This document shows positions 48,586 through 58,109 of a stretch of 64,000 nt of DNA, one piece after another (position 1 is the first letter of the stretch; the number at the start of each line of letters is the position of its first letter). The DNA comes from Buchnera aphidicola (Aphis gossypii) (GTDB lineage Bacteria > Pseudomonadota > Gammaproteobacteria > Enterobacterales > Enterobacteriaceae). The notes beneath the pieces are model-generated. The model was not told the DNA's origin. It did no database searches and saw only the letters and a list, made by a program, of their open reading frames with translations. A program made the translations under genes and the position numbers. The DNA lies in contig NZ_CP056771.1 in assembly GCF_013394915.1 (NCBI RefSeq), positions 496,001-560,000 of the forward strand. Reading direction: 5' to 3'.

Positions 48586-50561
48586 TTTAAACCTACTTTA
48601 TTGGTACTTGAAGGTAATTGATTTTCTATTTTTTTAATTTCTTCTATAGAAACTATATACTCGTTATCTTCGCTGATGCTTTTTATAATTAAACTTAAAA
48701 TCATAACAAAAAAGGATAATAGACATAACCAAGAAATATGCCAAACAGCGGAAAAACCAAATATTAAAGATAAAAATCCAATAAAAAAACCTAATTTTGT
48801 ATTCTTCGGCATATGAATTTCATGATAATTAACATTTTTTATAATTTTATTTTGTTTTTTTGTTTCCCAAAAATCATCTTTGTTTTTAACATGAGGGATA
48901 ATAGCAAAATTATAAAAAGGCGCAGGAGAAGAAGTAGACCATTCTAAAGTTCTACCATCCCATGGATCACCACTAATATCTAAATTATAATGACGATTTT
49001 TTATTGAAATAAAAAATTGTACTATTTGACAAATTATACCTATACCAATAAGCAAGGCCCCAATAGCTGCAATACATAATAATAAATGAAATTCTGAATC
49101 AATGTTTTGACTTAAACGACGAGTCATACCCATAAAACCTAAAAAATATAAAGGCATAAAAGCTGTAAAAAAACCTATAATCCAAAACCAAAACGCACGT
49201 TTTCCCCAGGTTTCATTTAGAACAAAACCAAATAATTTCGGAAACCAATAATTAATGCCAGCAAAACAACCAAAAACAACACCACCAATGATTACATTGT
49301 GAAAATGAGCCACTAAAAATACACTATTATGTAAGATAAAATCAGCTGGGGGTATAGATAACAATACGCCAGTCATTCCACCAATAGAAAAAGTTAATAA
49401 AAATCCGATCGTCCATAGCATGGATGAATGCATATAAACACGACCTTGATACATAGTGAACAACCAATTAAAAATTTTTACTCCAGTAGGAATGGCTATA
49501 ATCATAGTAGTAATTCCAAAGAAAGCATTTACGTTTGAACCTGCTCCCATAGTAAAGAAGTGATGCAACCAAACAATAAAGGATAAAATAGTAATAGCTA
49601 AAGTAGCCCATACCAAAGAAACATACCCAAATAAACGCTTTTTCGAAAAAGTAGCCACTACTTCCGAAAATATACCAAATACTGGAAGAACTAAAATATA
49701 GACTTCTGGATGTCCCCAAATCCATATTAAATTCACATACATCATAGCATTTCCACCAAGATCGTTAGTAAAAAAATGAAAATTAAAGTAACGATCTAAC
49801 GTTAACAATAAAAGAGTTACAGTTAATACAGGAAAAGATATTATAATTAATATATTTGTACACAAAGAAGTCCAAGTAAACACAGGCATTTTAAAAAAAT
49901 TCATCCCAGGTGCTCTCATTTTTAGAATAGTTACTAAAAAATTAATTCCTGTTAAAGTCGTTCCAATTCCAGAAATTTGAAGACTCCAAATCCAATAATC
50001 TACTCCAACTCCAGGACTATACTTAATACCAGATAACGGTGGATAAGCTAACCATCCAGTTTGCGCAAATTCACCTACACCTAAAGAAATAGTTAATAAA
50101 ACAGCACTACTTACATTTAACCAAAAACTCAAACTATTCAAAAAAGGAAAAGCTATATCACGAGCCCCAATTTGCAATGGAACTACTAAATTCATTAATC
50201 CGATAACAAGAGGCATAGCCACAAAAAAAATCATTATAACACCATGTGCTGTAAATATTTGATCATAATGATGTGCAGGCAAAAAACTATGATTTCCTGA
50301 AGACGAAATAACTTGTTGAGTACGCATTAATATTGCATCTATAAATCCTCTAAATAACATAACAAAAGCTAATATTCCATACATAATAGCTATTTTTTTA
50401 TGATCAACAGTGGTGAACCATTCAAACCATAAATATTTCCATTTTTTGTAATAAGTAATACCTGCCATCAAAGACAATCCAATTAATATAATAAAAGCAT
50501 AAGTCACCATTATAATAGGTTCATTATATGGGATTGCGTTTAATGTGAGTTTCCCAAACAT
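48582..50561 (-). CDS. cyoB: Cytochrome bo3 oxidase subunit I
   Basis: CyoB is the haem-copper subunit that reduces oxygen and pumps protons. It is 659 aa (E. coli 663). Cofactor ligands are visible: the haem His in [12 protein letters not shown], the CuB/Tyr cross-link pair in [15 protein letters not shown], the two CuB histidines in WLHHFFTMG, and the haem o/b histidines in [21 protein letters not shown] precedes the ATG, a strong ribosome site for this genome. Confidence 0.98.
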   Translation of the reverse strand: MFGKLTLNAIPYNEPIIMVTYAFIILIGLSLMAGITYYKKWKYLWFEWFTTVDHKKIAIMYGILAFVMLFRGFIDAILMRTQQVISSSGNHSFLPAHHYDQIFTAHGVIMIFFVAMPLVIGLMNLVVPLQIGARDIAFPFLNSLSFWLNVSSAVLLTISLGVGEFAQTGWLAYPPLSGIKYSPGVGVDYWIWSLQISGIGTTLTGINFLVTILKMRAPGMNFFKMPVFTWTSLCTNILIIISFPVLTVTLLLLTLDRYFNFHFFTNDLGGNAMMYVNLIWIWGHPEVYILVLPVFGIFSEVVATFSKKRLFGYVSLVWATLAITILSFIVWLHHFFTMGAGSNVNAFFGITTMIIAIPTGVKIFNWLFTMYQGRVYMHSSMLWTIGFLLTFSIGGMTGVLLSIPPADFILHNSVFLVAHFHNVIIGGVVFGCFAGINYWFPKLFGFVLNETWGKRAFWFWIIGFFTAFMPLYFLGFMGMTRRLSQNIDSEFHLLLCIAAIGALLIGIGIICQIVQFFISIKNRHYNLDISGDPWDGRTLEWSTSSPAPFYNFAIIPHVKNKDDFWETKKQNKIIKNVNYHEIHMPKNTKLGFFIGFLSLIFGFSAVWHISWLCLLSFFVMILSLIIKSISEDNEYIVSIEEIKKIENQLPSSTNKVGLK

Positions 50562-50637
50562 ATTTTACTTCCCCTGAAATCATAAAAGAATTATGTTTAT
50601 ATTTATATTTATATTTATTAAAAATTTATTTCAAAAA

Positions 50638-51474
50638 CTAATAAAACATTTTGTCAAATAGCGTCTTATTAACGTTAGAAAAATACTCTACATAATGATT
50701 TTCATTAGGAAAAGACACTTTTTTAAACATTTTTATAGTATTTAATTTTTTTGGTGAGTTTTTTATTTTATTAATCCAACTTAAAAAAATTTTTTTATTT
50801 GGTAATGATATTACGGTAAATTTCATATTAGAAAAACCTTTACCACTATAATTTGAAGATATACCTTTATATTTTCCTGAATCGTTAGAAATTAAATTTA
50901 ATTTTGTTACCATTCCAGGCATAGCATATATTTGACTGCCAAGAGAGGGAATAAAAAAAGAATTCATAACAGAATTAGAGGTTATATTAAAAATAACTGG
51001 TGTATTTACAGGAAATGCTATTTCATTAATACTTGCTATATTGTAATCTGGATAAATAAACAACCATCTCCAATCTAATGCAATAACATTTATCTTTATA
51101 GGCTTATGTTTAGATACTATAGATTTTTTAGGATCCAATATATAGCAATAATTCCATGTTAAATATGCTAAAAAAGAAATTATTAAAACAGGTATAATCC
51201 AAACTATTGTTTCTATTGTTTTAGATTCAGAACAATCTGGTTTGTATACTTGATTTGAATTAGAAGCTCGATATTTCACTGAAAAGTATATTGTCATCAA
51301 AAATACAGGAACAACAACAAACAACATCATTATAAATGATATTAAAATTAATGAATGTTCTTGTTGAGCAATTTTTCCGTGTGAAGTTAATAGCATATTA
51401 TTACAACCATTTAGCATAAAAATAATGGAAATTAACAATAGCATCTTCAATTTATTAAAACTTGCATATATCAT
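50638..51474 (-). CDS. cyoA: Cytochrome bo3 oxidase subunit II, a lipoprotein
   Basis: CyoA forms the quinol side of the oxidase. From the ATG at 51474 it is 278 aa (E. coli 315). A lipoprotein signal ends in the lipobox LNGC; two membrane helices follow, then a cupredoxin domain with [10 protein letters not shown] and [23 protein letters not shown]. As expected for a quinol oxidase, the CuA ligand set is missing. The His/Met-rich tail of E. coli CyoA is lost. A TTG at 51489 could add five residues; the ATG is chosen because GAGG lies 9 nt upstream. Lipidation would need Lgt, whose gene here is frameshifted. Confidence 0.94.
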   Translation of the reverse strand: MIYASFNKLKMLLLISIIFMLNGCNNMLLTSHGKIAQQEHSLILISFIMMLFVVVPVFLMTIYFSVKYRASNSNQVYKPDCSESKTIETIVWIIPVLIISFLAYLTWNYCYILDPKKSIVSKHKPIKINVIALDWRWLFIYPDYNIASINEIAFPVNTPVIFNITSNSVMNSFFIPSLGSQIYAMPGMVTKLNLISNDSGKYKGISSNYSGKGFSNMKFTVISLPNKKIFLSWINKIKNSPKKLNTIKMFKKVSFPNENHYVEYFSNVNKTLFDKMFY

Positions 51475-51496
51475 TTTAGAAAACCTCAAATTTAAT

Positions 51497-51524
51497 ATTT
51501 CAAAAAACTATTAATTTTTGAAAT
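51497..51524 (-). promoter_or_regulatory. 10-bp hairpin in the cyoA leader
   Basis: 51497-51506 pairs perfectly with 51515-51524 around an 8-nt loop, ending about 10 nt before the cyoA Shine-Dalgarno. The stem has only one G-C pair, so it may be chance in such A/T-rich DNA. The remaining cyoA-bolA divergent gap (232 nt) shows no recognisable promoter pair. Confidence 0.25.
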
Positions 51525-51706
51525 AATTGAATTATTTATCAAAAATTGATAAAATTTAAAATAAAAAATATGTTTTTATAAAGAATTTTATTATTTAAAT
51601 AAAATTAATTATTTAAAAATTATTTTAAAATAATTTTATAAAATCTCATATAAAAAAATTGTTATAACTATTTTGTATTAATCAATCAGGATATAAAATT
51701 AATTTT

Positions 51707-52015
51707 ATGTGTTTAGAAAAAATAAAAAATTATTTAATATTAAAAATGAATGTAAGCAAGATTGAAATTTATAATGATAGCAAGTTTCATAAACACAACA
51801 AAAATATTCTTACACATCTAAAAATAATTATTGTTAGCGATGACTTTAACAAAGAAAAAAAGATTAATAGACATCGTTTTATATTTGAAAAATTAAACGA
51901 AATATATAAAAAAAATATATATTCAATTACATTGTATACTTATACTTTACATGAATGGAAATTGAAAAAAAATCAAGAAAATAGCTCTTTACCATGCTTT
52001 CGAAAAATGCAATGA
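51707..52015 (+). CDS. bolA: BolA family protein
   Basis: BolA proteins work with monothiol glutaredoxins in Fe-S handling and also bind DNA; in E. coli BolA affects cell shape under stress. It is 102 aa (E. coli 105). The class II KH-like fold is recognisable by HLKIIIVSDDF, NRHRFIFEKL and the invariant-His region YTYTLHEWK. It is the first gene of the run bolA-tig-clpP-clpX-lon-ppiD, the same order as E. coli apart from missing hupB. Confidence 0.92.
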   Translation: MCLEKIKNYLILKMNVSKIEIYNDSKFHKHNKNILTHLKIIIVSDDFNKEKKINRHRFIFEKLNEIYKKNIYSITLYTYTLHEWKLKKNQENSSLPCFRKMQ

Positions 52016-52161
52016 AAATTATAATTAATATAAAAATCATTTTATTTTTTAGATAAATTCTAAAAAGTTTAATTTTTACAAAAAATATAAATAAAAATCA
52101 AAAACTTTATACAATATCTAAAATCAACTAATAAATAATAGTTTAAGTGTAAGGTAATAAG

Positions 52162-53463
52162 ATGAAATTTCTTCTAGAAAAAACGAAAGATGCAGGTCAT
52201 CGTGTTACAATAAATATCCCCAAAATAATAATAGACAATGCTGTTTTTCAAGAATTTTCTAAAATAAATCAAAATACTAAAGTTAATGGTTTTAGAAAAG
52301 GAAAGGTTCCTATTAAAATAATAGAGCAAAAATATGGAAACAACGTTTATTATGATGTATTTAATAAATTAATGCAAAAATTTTTTTTTGAATTTTTAAA
52401 CAAAGAAAAAGTGAATATTATTGGCTATCCTAAATATTATATAAGCCAGAAAGAAGATAAAAATAAAAATTTTAATTACTCTGTCACTTATGAAGTTTAC
52501 CCTAAAGTAAAAATAAAAAAAATAAGTTCGCTTCAAGTAGAAAAAATTATTGTCAATCTCACTGATGAAGACATAAGAAATTATATAGAAAAAAAAACAA
52601 TCATTTGGCGTGAAGTTAATAGAGCTATTAAAATTAATGATCGAGTAACAATTAGTTATTCAACTTATGAGAATAATAGAAAAATAGATCAATTTAATGA
52701 TCAAAAAATTCAGTTTGTTGTTTTTAGAAATAATTTGTTAAATGAACTAAATAATATAATAATTCATCATTATGTTAATGATATTATTTTTTTAAAAATA
52801 TTTTTTTCTCCATTACATCCAGAAAATAAACTTAAAAATAGAGATATAACATTCAAAATTAAGATAACAAAAATTGAAGAAGAAGAAATAAAAATAGATA
52901 AAAATATTCAAAATGCTAAATTTTTTAAATTAAATTTTCAATCTATAAAAAATAAGATAATTCAAGATATAAATCAATTCACTCAAAATCATCTGAAAAA
53001 TCAAATTATATATAAAATAATAAAAAATAATCCTATTGAAATACCTCCTATTCTATTACAAGAAGAAACAAAAAATTTACATAAAAAAATTTTAGAAGAA
53101 TATAAAATTAAAACAGGAAATATTTTAGATAAAAAATATCATATTAATCTTGAATTGCAAGCTAAGAGAAGATTATCTGCTAAATTAATTCTGGAAAAAA
53201 TTATTAATGATAATAAAATTTTAGTTGATGAAAATAAAATAGAATTAAAAATAAAGAAAATATCTGAAAAATATAAAAAACCATTGGAAATTATTAGCCT
53301 GTATAATAAAAATAAAATATTAAAAAAAGCAATACAAGATTTAGAATTAGAAAAAGAAGCTATAAAATTTTTAAAAGAAAAAATTAAAATTATAGAAAAA
53401 AAATATGCTTTTAATGAATTTATAAATTACAACTTAAATTGTTCAGAAGAATTATACTTTTAA
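52162..53463 (+). CDS. tig: Trigger factor
   Basis: Trigger factor is the ribosome-bound chaperone and prolyl isomerase at the exit tunnel. It is 433 aa (E. coli 432). The ribosome-binding signature is GFRKGKVP near residue 44; the FKBP-like domain (about 150-240) is quite diverged, with its usual aromatic pocket hard to recognise; the C-terminal chaperone arms are mostly charged helices. The diverged middle suggests weak or lost isomerase activity (inference). AAGG lies 8 nt before the ATG. Confidence 0.93.
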   Translation: MKFLLEKTKDAGHRVTINIPKIIIDNAVFQEFSKINQNTKVNGFRKGKVPIKIIEQKYGNNVYYDVFNKLMQKFFFEFLNKEKVNIIGYPKYYISQKEDKNKNFNYSVTYEVYPKVKIKKISSLQVEKIIVNLTDEDIRNYIEKKTIIWREVNRAIKINDRVTISYSTYENNRKIDQFNDQKIQFVVFRNNLLNELNNIIIHHYVNDIIFLKIFFSPLHPENKLKNRDITFKIKITKIEEEEIKIDKNIQNAKFFKLNFQSIKNKIIQDINQFTQNHLKNQIIYKIIKNNPIEIPPILLQEETKNLHKKILEEYKIKTGNILDKKYHINLELQAKRRLSAKLILEKIINDNKILVDENKIELKIKKISEKYKKPLEIISLYNKNKILKKAIQDLELEKEAIKFLKEKIKIIEKKYAFNEFINYNLNCSEELYF

Positions 53464-53522
53464 AAAATGCTTAAATTATAAAAAATTTAATATTTTAATT
53501 TTTATCAAGAGAAAACTAAAAA

Positions 53523-54116
53523 ATGTCTAATTCAATATTAATTCCGATGGTAGTTGAGCAGCATTCAAGAGGAGAGCGTTCATATGATATATATTCAAGA
53601 TTATTAAAAGAACGTATAATTTTTATGAGTGGTAATATAGAAGATAATATGGCAAATACTATCGTAGCTCAGATGCTTTTTTTAGAGGCTGAAAATCCAG
53701 AAAAGGATATATTCTTGTATATTAACTCGCCAGGCGGGATTATTACTTCAGGAATGTCTATTTATGACACTATGCAATTTATTAATCCAGATGTAAGAAC
53801 TATTTGCATCGGACAGGCATCTTCAATGGCTGCTTTTTTACTCGCATCCGGTACTAAGGGAAAAAGATCTTCTTTGCTCAACTCTAGAATCATGATTCAT
53901 CAACCATTAGGTGGATTTCAAGGACAAGCATCAGATATTGCTATTCATGCAAAAGAAATAATAAGAATGAAAAAAAAATTAAATCAATTATTTTCTTTTC
54001 ATACCGGTCAACCTATTAAGAAAATAAATAAAGATACAGAAAGAGATTGCTTTTTATCAGCTTATGAATCTATGCAATATGGATTAATTGACTTAGTCTT
54101 AACTAAACGAAAATAA
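53523..54116 (+). CDS. clpP: ATP-dependent Clp protease proteolytic subunit
   Basis: ClpP is the barrel peptidase used with ClpX. It is 197 aa (E. coli 207). The triad is visible: Ser in [11 protein letters not shown], His in [10 protein letters not shown], and an Asp in the later part. The E. coli protein has a 14-residue propeptide before ALVPMVIEQ; here only MSN precedes [10 protein letters not shown], so little or no processing is needed. Confidence 0.97.
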   Translation: MSNSILIPMVVEQHSRGERSYDIYSRLLKERIIFMSGNIEDNMANTIVAQMLFLEAENPEKDIFLYINSPGGIITSGMSIYDTMQFINPDVRTICIGQASSMAAFLLASGTKGKRSSLLNSRIMIHQPLGGFQGQASDIAIHAKEIIRMKKKLNQLFSFHTGQPIKKINKDTERDCFLSAYESMQYGLIDLVLTKRK

Positions 54117-54205
54117 AAATTTTTTATAAAATGTTCTTTTTATTAAAAAAATAAAATAGAATCTATTTACTCAAAAATCAACAAATACCAAAAGAGGTTC
54201 AAAAT

Positions 54206-55486
54206 ATGACAGATAAGAGTAAAGATGATTCTAATAAATTACTTCATTGCTCTTTTTGTGGGAAAAATCAAAAAGAAGTCGAAAAACTTATTGCTGGACC
54301 ATCAGTATGTATATGTAATGAATGTATAAAATTATGTAGTAATATTGTTGAAGAAACAAAAATTTTAAAAGATGTTCAAAACAATAATTTAAAAAATTTG
54401 CCTACACCACATGAAATTAAAAAACATCTTGATGATTATGTAATAGGGCAGGATCATACAAAAAAAGTTTTATCTGTTGCTGTTTATAATCATTATCAAC
54501 GTATCAGAAATATAAATCAAAACGAAGAAAAAACTGAACTCGGTAAAAGTAATATTTTATTAATTGGTCCCACTGGGAGTGGTAAAACGCTATTAGCTGA
54601 AACACTAGCAAAATTGCTGAATGTACCTTTTAGTATTGCTGATGCTACAACCTTAACTGAAGCAGGGTATGTAGGAGAAGATGTTGAAAATATAATACAA
54701 AAACTACTACAAAAATGTAAATATAATGTAAAAAAAGCAGAGTTAGGTATTATATATATAGATGAAATCGACAAAATTTCAAGAAAATCTGACAATCCTT
54801 CGATCACAAGAGATGTTTCAGGAGAAGGGGTTCAACAAGCTTTACTAAAGATTATAGAAGGAACTTTAGCATCTATTCCACCACAAGGTGGCCGTAAACA
54901 CCCTCAACAAGAATTTTTACAAGTCAATACTTCAAATATTTTATTTATATGCGCAGGAGCATTTTCAGGATTGTCTAGTATTATTGAAAAAAGAATCGAT
55001 ATAAACAGCGACATTGGATTTAATGCAAAAATTAATAACAAAAATCAAAAAAATTCAGAAAAAGAGTTGTTAAAACAAGTAGAACCAAAAGACTTAATGA
55101 AATTTGGATTAATTCCTGAATTTATTGGGCGTTTACCTATTATCACAATAGTTAACGAATTAACAGAAAATGCGCTTATTGCAATATTATGCAAACCTAA
55201 AAATGCCCTAATTAAACAATATCAAACATTATTTAATTTAGAAAAAGTAAAATTAGAATTTGATCAAGAATCAATCAAAGCTATCGCAAAAAAAGCAATA
55301 TTAAAAAAAACAGGCGCAAGAGGCTTAAGATCTATTATTGAAAAAGTTTTATTAAACATCATGTATGAATTACCATCAATGCAAAACGTAGAAAAAATAA
55401 TTATAACCGAGTCAGTAATACATTCAAAATCATTACCTAAAATAATATATGAAAAAAATAAATCAAAAAAAGCATCTGGTGAATAA
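54206..55486 (+). CDS. clpX: ClpX unfoldase
   Basis: ClpX is the AAA+ hexamer that unfolds substrates for ClpP. It is 426 aa (E. coli 424). The N-terminal zinc finger has CSFCGK and CICNEC; Walker A is [15 protein letters not shown], the pore loop GYVGEDVE, Walker [11 protein letters not shown], and sensor regions follow. AAGAGGTTC is 9 nt upstream of the ATG. It lies after clpP as in E. coli. Confidence 0.98.
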   Translation: MTDKSKDDSNKLLHCSFCGKNQKEVEKLIAGPSVCICNECIKLCSNIVEETKILKDVQNNNLKNLPTPHEIKKHLDDYVIGQDHTKKVLSVAVYNHYQRIRNINQNEEKTELGKSNILLIGPTGSGKTLLAETLAKLLNVPFSIADATTLTEAGYVGEDVENIIQKLLQKCKYNVKKAELGIIYIDEIDKISRKSDNPSITRDVSGEGVQQALLKIIEGTLASIPPQGGRKHPQQEFLQVNTSNILFICAGAFSGLSSIIEKRIDINSDIGFNAKINNKNQKNSEKELLKQVEPKDLMKFGLIPEFIGRLPIITIVNELTENALIAILCKPKNALIKQYQTLFNLEKVKLEFDQESIKAIAKKAILKKTGARGLRSIIEKVLLNIMYELPSMQNVEKIIITESVIHSKSLPKIIYEKNKSKKASGE

Positions 55487-55500
55487 ATAATAAAAATCTT

Positions 55501-55530
55501 AATAAAGTTTAATTCTAGCTTTATTTACTT
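55501..55530 (+). terminator. Weak hairpin after clpX
   Basis: AATAAAG (55501-55507) pairs with CTTTATT (55519-55525) around an 11-nt loop, then TACTTTT follows. It lies 14 nt past the clpX stop. The stem is short, so this is a tentative call. Confidence 0.3.
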
Positions 55531-55632
55531 TTAAAAATCTATATATTAAATATAAACCGATTATTAATTAAATCGATTATAAATATAACTGTATATTTTT
55601 ATATCTTTCAGTTTTCAAATTTAAAAACATCA

Positions 55633-55683
55633 GCGGAAATTCAACTAAGAGAGAGCTCTATGAATTCTGAGCGTTCTGAACGC
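55633..55683 (+). promoter_or_regulatory. Conserved lon leader and start region
   Basis: GCGGAAATTCAACTAAGAG and the following GAGAGCTCT before the ATG look nearly identical to the E. coli lon leader as I remember it. It contains the self-complementary AGAGCTCT (55652-55659) directly before the ATG and, in codons 4-8, the perfect inverted repeat GCGTTC-T-GAACGC (55671-55683). Neither a heat-shock promoter nor a clear -35/-10 pair was recognised in the 140 nt upstream. Confidence 0.5.
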
Positions 55684-57993
55684 ATTAAAATTCCCGTTTT
55701 ACCATTAAGAGATGTAATTGTATATCCTCATATGGTTATTCCATTATTTGTAGGTCGAAAAAAATCAATTAAATGTATCGAAACATCTATGAATAATGAT
55801 AAAAAAATTATGTTAATTGCACAAAAAGAAGCATCAAAAGATGATCCAAAAATACATGATTTATTCCATGTAGGAACTATTAGTTCAATTTTACAAATGT
55901 TAAAACTTCCAGATGGTACGGTAAAAGTATTAGTTGAAGGCTTGCAACGTGCTTATATCAAAAATTTAATTGACACAGGAGAACATTATATTGCCGAAGT
56001 AGAATTAATTAATATTTCTAATACATTAAACAAAGAACAAAAAGTATTAATTAAAACAACAATTGATCAATTTGAATCTTACATTAAACTTAATAAAAAA
56101 ATTCCATCAGAAATATTAAACACTCTTAATAATATAACAAATTCAGAAAAATTAGCAGATACAATTGCAGCACATATGCCATTAAAAATAAACGATAAAC
56201 AGTCAGTTCTTGAAATAAAAAATATAAATAAAAGATTAGAATTTTTAATGACTATAATGGAATCAGAAATTGATTTATTACAAGTAGAAAAAAGAATTAG
56301 AAATCGCGTTAAAAGACAAATGGAAAAAAGCCAAAGAGAATACTATTTAAATGAGCAAATAAAAGCCATCCAAAAAGAACTTGGTGACATGGATGAAATT
56401 CCAGATGAAAATAAAATTTTAAAACAAAAAATTAAATCTTTAAAAATGCCTAAAGAGGCTAAAGAAAAAACAGAATCAGAATTACAAAAACTCAAAATGA
56501 TGTCACCAATGTCTGCAGAGGCAACTGTAGTCAGAAGTTATATTGATTGGATGATACAAATACCATGGAACACAAAAACAAAAATAAAAAAAGACATTAA
56601 ACAAGCTAAAAAAATTCTTGATATTGATCATTTTGGACTTGAAAAAGTAAAAGAAAGAATATTAGAATATTTAGCTGTACAAAGTAGAACAAACAAAGTT
56701 AAAGGACCTATTTTGTGTTTAATTGGTCCTCCTGGTGTGGGAAAAACATCATTAGGTCAATCTATTGCAAGGTCTACAGGTAGAAAATATGTCAGAATGG
56801 CGTTAGGTGGAATAAGAGATGAAGCGGAAATAAGAGGTCACCGTCGCACATATATAGGATCTATGCCTGGAAAATTAATGCAAAAAATGATTAAAGCAAA
56901 AGTAAAAAACCCATTATTTTTACTTGATGAAATCGATAAAATGTCTTGTGATGTTAGAGTAGATCCAGCTTCTGCATTGTTAGAAGTACTTGATCCAGAA
57001 CAAAATATTAATTTTAACGATCACTATTTAGAAGTAGATTATGATCTTTCTGATGTAATGTTTGTAGCAACTTCGAATTCCATGAATATACCTACCCCGC
57101 TACTTGATAGAATGGAAATTATTCGACTATCTGGTTATACAGAAAATGAAAAATTAAATATAGCAAAATCTTATTTATATCCTAAACAAATTGAAAGAAA
57201 TGCTTTAAAAAAAGATGAACTAACTATTACTGATTGCGCTATAATGTGTATTATTCAATACTATACAAGAGAAGCTGGAGTTCGTAGTTTAGAGCGTGAA
57301 ATATCCAAAATATGCAGAAAAGTAGTAAAACAATTGATTTTAAATAAATCTGTAAAACACATTGAAATAAATAAAAAAAATATAAATAAATTTTTAGGAA
57401 TAAAACGATTTGACTATGGAAAAACAAACCATATAAATCAAATTGGACAAGTAGTTGGATTAGCATGGACAGAAGTTGGCGGAGAATTGTTAACAATTGA
57501 AACAGCATGTGTTTCTGGAAAAGGAAAACTTACCTACACTGGTTCTTTAGGTGAAGTTATGCAAGAATCAATTCAAGCTGCGTTAACAGTAGTACGATCA
57601 CAAGCTCAAAAATTAGGAATTAAAAAAGATTTTTATGAAAAACATGATATTCATGTACATGTACCGGAAGGGGCAACTCCTAAAGATGGTCCAAGTGCAG
57701 GCATTGCAATGTGCACTGCCATAGTGTCTTCTTTAACAAAAAACCCTGTTAAATCTAATATTGCAATGACCGGAGAAATTACTTTACAAGGAAAGGTATT
57801 AACTATCGGAGGATTAAAAGAAAAACTATTAGCAGCGCATCGCGGAGGCATAAAGGCTGTTTTAATACCATATGAAAATCAACGTCATTTAGAAGAAATA
57901 CCAGAAAATATTATTGATGGATTAAAAATACATCCAGTAAAACATATTAAAGAAGTTTTAACATTAGCTTTAGAAAAAACACCTTATATATAA
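55660..57993 (+). CDS. lon: Lon ATP-dependent protease
   Basis: Lon degrades misfolded and regulatory proteins. It is 777 aa (E. coli 784). The N-terminal LON domain begins IPVLPLRDVIVYPHMVIPLF; Walker A is GPPGVGKTSLGQ (about residue 355), Walker B LFLLDEIDKM, and the Ser-Lys dyad is in DGPSAGIAMCTA and LKEKLLAAHRGGIKAV. The nucleotide sequence at the 5' end is unusually close to E. coli. A GC-rich hairpin follows the gene. Confidence 0.98.
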   Translation: MNSERSERIKIPVLPLRDVIVYPHMVIPLFVGRKKSIKCIETSMNNDKKIMLIAQKEASKDDPKIHDLFHVGTISSILQMLKLPDGTVKVLVEGLQRAYIKNLIDTGEHYIAEVELINISNTLNKEQKVLIKTTIDQFESYIKLNKKIPSEILNTLNNITNSEKLADTIAAHMPLKINDKQSVLEIKNINKRLEFLMTIMESEIDLLQVEKRIRNRVKRQMEKSQREYYLNEQIKAIQKELGDMDEIPDENKILKQKIKSLKMPKEAKEKTESELQKLKMMSPMSAEATVVRSYIDWMIQIPWNTKTKIKKDIKQAKKILDIDHFGLEKVKERILEYLAVQSRTNKVKGPILCLIGPPGVGKTSLGQSIARSTGRKYVRMALGGIRDEAEIRGHRRTYIGSMPGKLMQKMIKAKVKNPLFLLDEIDKMSCDVRVDPASALLEVLDPEQNINFNDHYLEVDYDLSDVMFVATSNSMNIPTPLLDRMEIIRLSGYTENEKLNIAKSYLYPKQIERNALKKDELTITDCAIMCIIQYYTREAGVRSLEREISKICRKVVKQLILNKSVKHIEINKKNINKFLGIKRFDYGKTNHINQIGQVVGLAWTEVGGELLTIETACVSGKGKLTYTGSLGEVMQESIQAALTVVRSQAQKLGIKKDFYEKHDIHVHVPEGATPKDGPSAGIAMCTAIVSSLTKNPVKSNIAMTGEITLQGKVLTIGGLKEKLLAAHRGGIKAVLIPYENQRHLEEIPENIIDGLKIHPVKHIKEVLTLALEKTPYI

Positions 57994-58030
57994 CTATAAA
58001 ACATGTTTATATTATATAAAAAATAAATTT

Positions 58031-58054
58031 GGCTGGCAAAAATTGTCAGCCTTT
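58031..58054 (+). terminator. Rho-independent terminator after lon
   Basis: GGCTGGCAA (58031-58039) pairs with TTGTCAGCC (58043-58051), with one G-U pair and an AAA loop, followed by TTTATAAT. It is the most GC-rich stem in the window and lies 38 nt past the lon stop, before ppiD. Confidence 0.65.
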
Positions 58055-58109
58055 ATAATAAATGAAATATCACAAAAAATTTTAATATAATATTTAGGAT
58101 CATTGTATA

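Noticed and set aside
55526..55632. Heat-shock (sigma-32) promoter before lon
   Set aside because: Neither a CTTGAA-type nor a CCCCAT-type element was found, although E. coli lon has one.
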